Source: CAYOPZ01 sp964406005
GTDB lineage: Bacteria > Bacteroidota > Bacteroidia > Bacteroidales > SM23-62
DNA length: 20,278 nucleotides
Assembly (NCBI GenBank): GCA_964406005.1
Contig: CAYOPZ010000047.1
Span: 1 to 20,278, forward strand
Direction of reading: 5' to 3'
The notes beneath the pieces are model-generated. The model saw nothing but the letters and a program-made list of their open reading frames with translations, was not told the DNA's origin and did no database searches. Shown in pieces: positions 15,329-20,278 of this stretch. Within the stretch, counting starts at the first letter, position 1; each line of letters begins with the position of its first letter. Made by a program: the position numbers and the translations under genes.

Positions 15329-16036
15329 TTAAGGTTTCACGGTGCCCTGGGAAAGAAGTTCCCGGAGCTTGTCGAAGATCCTTTGCGGGGAAAGCATTTC
15401 CCCGTTGCCGTCACTGCAATCCAGAATTCTTACCGTAGGATCCTCTTGGGCAAATTCCAGGTACACCTGCTTTACTTTTTTCTGAAGTTCCAGGTCCTGT
15501 TCATGAATGTCCTTATTTCCCTTCAGGTAAAGCCGGTCCGTTCCCCTTCTTGAAACGGTCAGATTTTTCTTTGTAAATCCGAACGGAACATCCAGGAATA
15601 TATTCATATCCGGCCTGGGAATGGCATGATGCCCGTACTCGAGTTCCAGAATCCACTGCTTGAGCGCCTGTTTCTCCTTTTCCCCGGTCATCTTGGCACA
15701 TTGAAATGCAATATTGGAAATCACATAACGGTCGGTAACCACGGTATACTTCCGGGAGATCCAGTTTTCCATATCCTCCCTTGCCGCATTTCTGTCACCG
15801 GCGAAAATCAAAGCCACCAGGTAAGGATTGACGGATTCAACGGGTCCCAGGTCACCCCTCAGGTAACGGGCAATCAGGTCCCCGTACAGGGAGTTGTCCG
15901 TTCTCGGGAAGTGCAGGTAACGGCAGGTTTGACCATGCTTTTTCAGATAAGCAAGCAAAAGCTTGATCTGGGTCGATTTTCCCGAACCATCCAGACCTTC
16001 GATCACAAAAAAACCGTTGTCCTTCAAAGCTGTCAT
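15329..16036 (-). CDS. tmk: Thymidylate kinase
   Basis: Phosphorylates dTMP to dTDP with ATP, an essential step of dTTP synthesis. P-loop GLDGSGKS spans residues 14-21 of the 235-residue product. The nucleoside-binding segment TDRYVISNIAFQ and PDMNIFLDVP follow, then a lid region with VSRRGTDRLYLKG. At 235 residues it is longer than the usual 205-215, with the excess in the lid and adjoining helices, so substrate preference could differ slightly. ATG at 16036 was chosen; a TTG 21 bases upstream would add seven residues (MSRYFRP) with no better support. First gene of the minus-strand run, divergent from folP, with a likely -7 element inside the folP coding start. Confidence 0.93.
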   Translation of the reverse strand: MTALKDNGFFVIEGLDGSGKSTQIKLLLAYLKKHGQTCRYLHFPRTDNSLYGDLIARYLRGDLGPVESVNPYLVALIFAGDRNAAREDMENWISRKYTVVTDRYVISNIAFQCAKMTGEKEKQALKQWILELEYGHHAIPRPDMNIFLDVPFGFTKKNLTVSRRGTDRLYLKGNKDIHEQDLELQKKVKQVYLEFAQEDPTVRILDCSDGNGEMLSPQRIFDKLRELLSQGTVKP

Positions 16037-16062
16037 TGGCCTAAAATATCGGGACAATTGAT

Positions 16063-16070
16063 TAATTTTA
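16063..16070 (+). promoter_or_regulatory. Possible -7 element for folP-cdaA
   Basis: TAATTTTA matches five of six fixed positions of TAnnTTTG and lies 23 bases before the folP ATG, which would leave a very short leader. No -33 TTTG is found at the expected spacing, so this is a weak call. Confidence 0.25.
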
Positions 16071-16093
16071 CATCCGCAACCAACCCCCGTTCC

Positions 16094-16957
16094 ATGCGAC
16101 CTAAAGATACATTTTTTTCAATTAAACCTTCCCTGAACTGCAGGGGCAGAATACTTACATTCGAGCGGCCCCGGGTAATGGGGATACTGAACATTACCCC
16201 GGATTCATTTTACAGGGAAAGCCGTATTTCGAATACGGACAGTATCCGGGAACAGGCAGGCAGGATGCTTCGGGAAGGGGCTTCGATTCTGGATATCGGT
16301 GCTGTATCCACCCGGCCGGGGGCAGGGGAAATTTCAGTAAAACAGGAACTTGACCGGCTGAGACCTGCCCTGGAAACCATCCGGAAGGCCTACCCGGAAG
16401 CCATTTTATCGGTAGATACATACCGTTCAGAAATCGCCCGCAGGGTAGTTGAGGATTATGCCGTCGACATGATCAATGATGTTTCCGGGGGGCAGATGGA
16501 CGGGGACATGTTCGGCACCATTGCGGATCTGCAGGTTCCCTACATACTGATGCACATGAAGGGGAAACCTGCGGATATGCAGAAACATGCACTTTACAAG
16601 GATGTTGTAAAAGAGATTCTTGCTTATTTTTCCGCCGGAGTCGCTGCCCTGAACAGCCTGGGAGTCAATGATCTGATCATCGATCCCGGATTCGGTTTTG
16701 CCAAGACCATAAAACAGAATTATGAGATTCTCGGCAGGCTGGATGCCTTCCATATGCTCGAATTGCCCCTGCTTGTGGGCATATCACGCAAATCCATGAT
16801 TTATAAGACACTCGGGATCAGCGCATCAGAGGCACTGAACGGAAGCACGGCACTGCATACCATTGCCCTCATGATGGGAGCCAATATTATCAGGGTCCAT
16901 GATGTCAGGGAAGCCATGGAAACCATTGTACTGCTGGAAAACCTGCAGGACAGGTAA
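16094..16957 (+). CDS. folP: Dihydropteroate synthase
   Basis: Condenses 6-hydroxymethyl-7,8-dihydropterin pyrophosphate with p-aminobenzoate in folate synthesis; target of sulfonamides. The 287 residues cover a full TIM barrel: MGILNITPDSFY (29-40), GASILDIGAVSTRPGA (62-77), ILSVDTYR (104-111), MINDVSGG (126-133), the ILMHMKG strand (151-157), LIIDPGFGFAKT (194-205), LLVGISRKSMI (226-236) and RVHDV near the end. The ATG at 16094 gives the normal length; the reading frame is open upstream, opposite tmk, but that part has no family similarity. It is followed by cdaA 44 bases downstream on the same strand, a pairing often seen in Bacteroidota. Divergent from tmk with 57 bases between starts. 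Confidence 0.97.
   Translation: MRPKDTFFSIKPSLNCRGRILTFERPRVMGILNITPDSFYRESRISNTDSIREQAGRMLREGASILDIGAVSTRPGAGEISVKQELDRLRPALETIRKAYPEAILSVDTYRSEIARRVVEDYAVDMINDVSGGQMDGDMFGTIADLQVPYILMHMKGKPADMQKHALYKDVVKEILAYFSAGVAALNSLGVNDLIIDPGFGFAKTIKQNYEILGRLDAFHMLELPLLVGISRKSMIYKTLGISASEALNGSTALHTIALMMGANIIRVHDVREAMETIVLLENLQDR
16102..16109 (-). promoter_or_regulatory. Possible -7 element for the tmk operon, inside folP
   Basis: The minus strand reads TATCTTTA, five of six fixed positions of TAnnTTTG and close to the pckA element TATCTTTG. It overlaps folP codons 3-6, so the two divergent transcripts would overlap at their 5' ends. The predicted leader for tmk is about 60 nt. No clear -33 TTTG is seen. 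Confidence 0.35.
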
Positions 16958-17001
16958 TATAGATTACCCGGAGCGAACGAATTTTACTATTTTTACAATA
17001 T

Positions 17002-17781
17002 ATGTTACAGGCTTTCATTACCATACGGGTACTGGACATCATCGATGTTCTGCTTGTCGCCTATCTGATGTACCAGGTGTACCTGCTGATCAGGGGTACC
17101 GTTGCCATGAATATATTTATAGGTATTCTATTTGTCTACCTGCTGTGGATCATTGTCAAAGCTCTGGATATGCAGTTGCTGGGCACCATACTGGGTCAGG
17201 TGATCGGGGTCGGGGTCATAGCACTGATCATCGTTTTTGCCCCGGAGATCAGGCGCTTCCTGATATTCATCGGAAACCAGTATTTCAGCCGTAATCCTCT
17301 TACCCTGGACAAGGTCATTCCGATTCATCTTGCCCAGCAGCCCAAGGTAAAGATCAAATCCATCCTCAAAGCCTGCATGAATATGGCAAAATCCCGTACG
17401 GGTGCCCTCATCGTAATAGCGAGAAAATCGGAGCTCACCGTATATGCGGATACAGGAGATCTGCTGAATGCCGATACCTCAAGCAGGTTGATCGAGAGCA
17501 TTTTCAACAAGGACGGCCCCCTGCACGACGGAGCCCTGATCATCTCCCATGACAGGATCCTGGCCGCCAGATGCGTGTTGCCTGTCTCGGAAAACCTGAA
17601 CCTTCCGCCCAATTTCGGACTTCGGCACAGGGCTGCGCTCGGTATGACAGAAAACACGGATTCCCTGGTCATTGTCGTATCGGAACAGACGGGACAGATA
17701 TCCCTTGCAGAGTCCGGAAGACTGCAAACCGAAGTTGATCCGAAAGATCTTTTGTCAAAACTGGAAATGGATTTCGGATAG
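17002..17781 (+). CDS. cdaA: Diadenylate cyclase CdaA
   Basis: Membrane-bound DAC-domain enzyme that makes cyclic di-AMP from two ATP, a second messenger tied in other bacteria to potassium, osmotic and cell-wall homeostasis. Three membrane helices lie near residues 13-30, 36-54 and 62-80. The cytoplasmic DAC domain follows, with the catalytic DGA motif at 176-178 (PLHDGALII) and the RHR motif at 208-210 (GLRHRAALG), both intact. The 259 residues match CdaA-class enzymes. Unlike the Firmicutes cluster, no cdaR or glmM follows; it is paired with folP 44 bases upstream. Its stop is 8 bases from the convergent plsY stop, with no convincing terminator. Confidence 0.96.
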   Translation: MLQAFITIRVLDIIDVLLVAYLMYQVYLLIRGTVAMNIFIGILFVYLLWIIVKALDMQLLGTILGQVIGVGVIALIIVFAPEIRRFLIFIGNQYFSRNPLTLDKVIPIHLAQQPKVKIKSILKACMNMAKSRTGALIVIARKSELTVYADTGDLLNADTSSRLIESIFNKDGPLHDGALIISHDRILAARCVLPVSENLNLPPNFGLRHRAALGMTENTDSLVIVVSEQTGQISLAESGRLQTEVDPKDLLSKLEMDFG

Positions 17782-17789
17782 AAAAAACT

Positions 17790-18425
17790 TCAGCTCTTCT
17801 TCCTGAAAAGAATTACTTTTTTTTCTTCCCGGCGGACCAATCTTCCGAGGTTTTTCAAATGTGTCAGTAAAATCACCGCTCCTGCCAGGCCGGAAAACAG
17901 GATCAGCGGGAAACCGGCCGGAGAATTCACAGCCATGACCAGAAACGGGAACGCTGCTGCAGCCAGGATGGATCCCGCGGAAACATACCCGGAAAGCATT
18001 AAGGTTATGACAAATATGCCCAGGCTTCCGGCGGCTGCCAGGGGCATCAGGCCCAATGTTGCGCCCAGCATGGTGGCAACCGCTTTACCTCCACGAAACC
18101 CTGCAAATACGGGGAATATGTGACCCACGGCAACTGACATCCCGCATACGATCCGTAGCCAGAGAAACGACTCCGGGCCGGCGTCAGGGAATGAAAACAG
18201 GTACGGAAGGAAAACGGCTCCGAACCCCTTACCGCAATCAAGGACCATTACCGCAAGCCCTGCCTTCCAGCCGAACACCCTCCATGTATTTGTAGCCCCG
18301 GCATTGCCACTTCCGTGTTCACGGACATCCTTCCCGAAGAAATATTTTCCTGTCCATATGGAAAATGGCAGCGAGCCCAGCAGGTATGCCGCAGCAATGA
18401 CTGTTATGCCGGTCAGGATTAACAT
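17790..18425 (-). CDS. plsY: Acyl-phosphate glycerol-3-phosphate acyltransferase PlsY
   Basis: Integral membrane enzyme that transfers the acyl group of acyl-phosphate to glycerol 3-phosphate, the first step of phosphatidic acid synthesis with PlsX. The 211 residues contain the family motifs on the expected loops: GSLPFS (17-22), GSGNAGATN (38-46), LDCGKG (62-67) and HIFPVFAGFRGGKAVAT (102-118). Hydrophobic segments suit five to seven helices. The tail is basic (RREEKKVILFRKKS) and likely cytoplasmic. It begins with ATG 21 bases after the pckA stop on the same strand, so the two are probably co-transcribed. Convergent with cdaA. Confidence 0.96.
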   Translation of the reverse strand: MLILTGITVIAAAYLLGSLPFSIWTGKYFFGKDVREHGSGNAGATNTWRVFGWKAGLAVMVLDCGKGFGAVFLPYLFSFPDAGPESFLWLRIVCGMSVAVGHIFPVFAGFRGGKAVATMLGATLGLMPLAAAGSLGIFVITLMLSGYVSAGSILAAAAFPFLVMAVNSPAGFPLILFSGLAGAVILLTHLKNLGRLVRREEKKVILFRKKS

Positions 18426-18446
18426 CTCTTGACGGGGGTATATTTG

Positions 18447-20084
18447 TCAGCAGCATTGGGGGCCTGCTGCAATCAGTTTTCGTGTTGCCTCGTTGTCTGT
18501 AAAATGCGCAAAGTTGGATATGAATTTCTCAGCGAGTTCAATAGCCTGCCTGTCCCACTGTTCAGGATCGGACCAGTTATTTCTCGGATTCAGGATACGG
18601 CTGTCAATGCCAGGTATGTTACGGGGAATTTCCAGATTGAAGATCGGCAAGGTCTCATATGAAACGGAATCCAGGGTTCCTTCCAGAATGGCATCGATGA
18701 TCCTGCGTGTTGACGGCAGATCGATCCTGTGTCCGCCCTTGCCGTAACCACCGCCTACCCATCCCGTATTTACAAGCCAGGCGGAAGCACCATGCTGTAC
18801 CATTTTCCGGATCAGCTCATCGGCATATATGACCGGATCAAGCAAAAGGAATGCAGCACCGAAACAGGCGGAAAAAGAAGGAACGGGTTCCGTGATTCCC
18901 CTTTCGGTCCCTGCCACCTTGGCCGTGTACCCGCTGATGTAATGATACTTTGTCTGGTCTTCCGAAAGCCTGGAAACAGGTGGCAGTATACCGAATGCGT
19001 CTGCCGTCAGGAAAATCACATTCCTGGCATGCCCGGCCCTTGATACGGGCCGGACAATATTATCTATATGATAGATCGGATAGGAGACACGTGTATTCTG
19101 CGTTTTGGATCCGTCATTGAAATCCACCTTTCCTGTCATTTTATCATACACCACATTCTCAAGAAGGGCATCCCGTTTAATGGCGTGGTAAATATCCGGC
19201 TCCTTTTCAGGATCCAGGCGTATGGTCTTTGCATAACAGCCTCCCTCTAAATTGAAAATTCCCTCATCGTCCCAGCCATGCATGTCATCTCCGATCAGTG
19301 ATCTTTTCGGATCGGCGGTAAGGGTGGTTTTTCCTGTACCCGAAAGTCCGAAGAAAAGTGCCGTGTCCCCATTTGTACCAACATTTGCGGAAGCATGCAT
19401 GGAAGCGACTCCCTGTAATGGAAGGTAATAGTTCATCAACGAGAAGATGCCTTTTTTCATCTCACCGCCGTACCATGTACCACCGATGCATGCCATTCTC
19501 TCCTTCAGGTTAAAAACCGCAAATACTTCCGAATTCATACCGTGTGCCTTCCAGTTCTTATTGATGGTCTTGGAAGCATTGAGCACAACGAAATCAGGCT
19601 CGAATTCAGTCAGTTCTTCATCTGTCGGACGGATAAACATATTTTTTACAAAATGTGCCTGCCATGCAACTTCGTTTATAAAACGTACTTTAAGCCTGGT
19701 ATCACTGCTGGCACCGGAATATCCGTCCTGAACATACAATTTCTTGCCCGAAAGCTGGGCTGCTGAAATCCCGTACAGCTCCTTCCATATTTCCTCTGAA
19801 ACGGGCTTATTGTCTGAAGACGTCCGCTGCGCATTTCTCCACCATATGTTCTTTTCAGTCCGGTCCTCTTTTACGATATACTTGTCCTTGGGAGAACGGC
19901 CTGTAAAAACGCCGGTATCCACAGCAACGGCTCCCGTATCGGTAACAAATCCACGTTCATATCCGTCCAGGGAAGGATCTGTTTCATGTTTGAAAAGATC
20001 TTCGTAGCTGAGGTTATGATAGACTGCTTTTACATCCGATATTCCATATACTGTCAGATCGAGAGTCTGCGTTGCTCTGCTCAT
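18447..20084 (-). CDS. pckA: Phosphoenolpyruvate carboxykinase (ATP)
   Basis: Converts oxaloacetate and ATP to phosphoenolpyruvate, CO2 and ADP. In Bacteroidota it may run in the CO2-fixing direction during succinate fermentation; direction here is inference. The 545 residues are full length. Seen motifs: TGRSPKDK near the N-terminus, IGGTWYGGEMKKG (200-212), P-loop GLSGTGKT (246-253), and the metal-binding GDDMHGWDD (265-273). These define the ATP-using family. ATG at 20084 was chosen; a GTG nine bases upstream would add MKS and cannot be excluded. A perfect TATCTTTG promoter element lies 39 bases upstream and a palindrome sits just behind it. plsY follows after 21 bases. Confidence 0.97.
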   Translation of the reverse strand: MSRATQTLDLTVYGISDVKAVYHNLSYEDLFKHETDPSLDGYERGFVTDTGAVAVDTGVFTGRSPKDKYIVKEDRTEKNIWWRNAQRTSSDNKPVSEEIWKELYGISAAQLSGKKLYVQDGYSGASSDTRLKVRFINEVAWQAHFVKNMFIRPTDEELTEFEPDFVVLNASKTINKNWKAHGMNSEVFAVFNLKERMACIGGTWYGGEMKKGIFSLMNYYLPLQGVASMHASANVGTNGDTALFFGLSGTGKTTLTADPKRSLIGDDMHGWDDEGIFNLEGGCYAKTIRLDPEKEPDIYHAIKRDALLENVVYDKMTGKVDFNDGSKTQNTRVSYPIYHIDNIVRPVSRAGHARNVIFLTADAFGILPPVSRLSEDQTKYHYISGYTAKVAGTERGITEPVPSFSACFGAAFLLLDPVIYADELIRKMVQHGASAWLVNTGWVGGGYGKGGHRIDLPSTRRIIDAILEGTLDSVSYETLPIFNLEIPRNIPGIDSRILNPRNNWSDPEQWDRQAIELAEKFISNFAHFTDNEATRKLIAAGPQCC

Positions 20085-20122
20085 TGACTTCACCCTTTTA
20101 ACGGTTCAACAATAGGTCCGCG

Positions 20123-20130
20123 CAAAGATA
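20123..20130 (-). promoter_or_regulatory. Bacteroidota -7 promoter element for pckA-plsY
   Basis: The minus strand reads TATCTTTG followed by C, a perfect Bacteroidota -7 element. A weak -33 (TATG at 20152-20149) lies 18 bases further upstream. A start about 7 bases downstream gives a leader near 30 nt before the ATG at 20084. Confidence 0.72.
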
Positions 20131-20136
20131 CAAAAA

Positions 20137-20152
20137 TATGTTTTTTAACATA
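20137..20152. promoter_or_regulatory. 16-bp palindrome within the pckA promoter
   Basis: TATGTT-TTTT-AACATA is a perfect 6-bp inverted repeat around four bases. It lies between the -7 and -33 positions of the pckA promoter and overlaps the weak -33. A protein bound here would block or remodel polymerase contact, so an operator is plausible. No regulator is identifiable from the window. Confidence 0.35.
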
Positions 20153-20192
20153 GTTATTCCAACCAAAAGAAACATCATAAACATGGGTTGCC

Positions 20193-20233
20193 GGCTGCGG
20201 TTTACATTTGATCAGATCCTGTGAAGAGCAGCC
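20193..20233. repeat. Hairpin overlapping the right repeat copy
   Basis: GGCTGC (20193-20198) pairs with GCAGCC (20228-20233). After a 2x2 internal loop, TTTACA (20201-20206) pairs with TGTGAA (20220-20225) with one G-T pair. The loop is 13 bases. The GCTGCGGTTT-ACA part also occurs in the left element (42-55, one base longer), but there it follows the shared 31-bp module, whereas here it precedes it. Confidence 0.45.
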
Positions 20234-20241
20234 TTAAATCT
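20211..20241. repeat. 31-bp exact direct copy of the left repeat's 5' arm
   Basis: Bases 20211-20241 are identical to 1-31 (beginning ATCAGATCCTGTGAAGAGCA) in the same orientation, 20.2 kb away. The sequence after it resembles the left element only weakly, so the 3' arm is diverged or missing. It lies about 80 bases upstream of the pckA -7 element, in non-coding DNA. Confidence 0.75.
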
Positions 20242-20278
20242 ATGGCTTCGTTTGCAGTTTTATGTATGAGAAGGCAGA

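Noticed and set aside
15626..16093. Upstream extension of the folP reading frame, giving a 443-residue protein
   Set aside because: The extra 156 residues lie opposite tmk, show no dihydropteroate synthase similarity, and the ATG at 16094 gives the normal family length.
17788..17807. Short hairpin between cdaA and plsY as a bidirectional terminator
   Set aside because: Only five pairs form (TTCAG with CTGAA), too weak to call.
20211..20241. CRISPR repeat
   Set aside because: Only two copies are present, 20 kb apart, with no regular spacers and no cas genes.
1..20278. Circular plasmid or phage suggested by the shared end repeats
   Set aside because: The right copy is followed by 37 further bases unlike the bases after the left copy, and the gene content is chromosomal housekeeping, so this is a dispersed repeat rather than a circular overlap.

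Overview
The window is a chromosomal stretch from a member of the Bacteroidota, most likely Bacteroidales/Marinilabiliales-like. The grounds are promoter elements of the Bacteroidota type (TAnnTTTG, perfect upstream of pckA and uvrA), almost no Shine-Dalgarno sequences, a DoxX protein of the BT_3928 type next to tpiA, folP next to the c-di-AMP cyclase gene cdaA, and a C-terminal-Phe outer-membrane barrel. The species cannot be named from the sequence. Nearly all of it is coding, with no phage, transposase, CRISPR, rRNA or tRNA, and no gene-free gap above 300 bp.

Layout: (1) uvrA on the minus strand, with a long imperfect hairpin repeat just beyond its 3' end at base 1. (2) An ECF sigma factor and a small companion gene on the plus strand, divergent from uvrA. 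(3) Minus-strand rsmE, preceded by a gene for a 432-residue outer-membrane protein with a conserved periplasmic domain. (4) A plus-strand YfcE-type phosphodiesterase that ends 2 bp from the convergent 3' end of a 4.5-kb gene for an exported 1494-residue protein of unknown function. (5) That giant gene is the last member of a tightly packed minus-strand run: tmk, DoxX/MauE-like, DppB-like ABC permease, tpiA, prmA, giant protein. (6) Divergent from tmk, folP and cdaA form a plus-strand pair. (7) Convergent to cdaA lies the minus-strand pair pckA-plsY. A 31-bp exact copy of part of the base-1 repeat lies upstream of pckA.

Functions are mostly housekeeping: DNA repair (UvrA), rRNA and ribosomal-protein methylation (RsmE, PrmA), dTMP phosphorylation (Tmk), folate (FolP), c-di-AMP (CdaA), glycolysis/gluconeogenesis (TpiA, PckA) and phospholipid synthesis (PlsY). 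The less explained content is in the envelope: the giant exported protein, the 432-residue barrel protein, the DoxX protein with a thioredoxin-like tail, and an orphan DppB-type permease inside the tmk-tpiA operon. I did not find a defence or mobile system. The best candidates for undescribed biology are the giant envelope protein, the dispersed hairpin repeat, the sigma/small-protein pair with a foldable intergenic leader, and a palindrome inside the pckA promoter.
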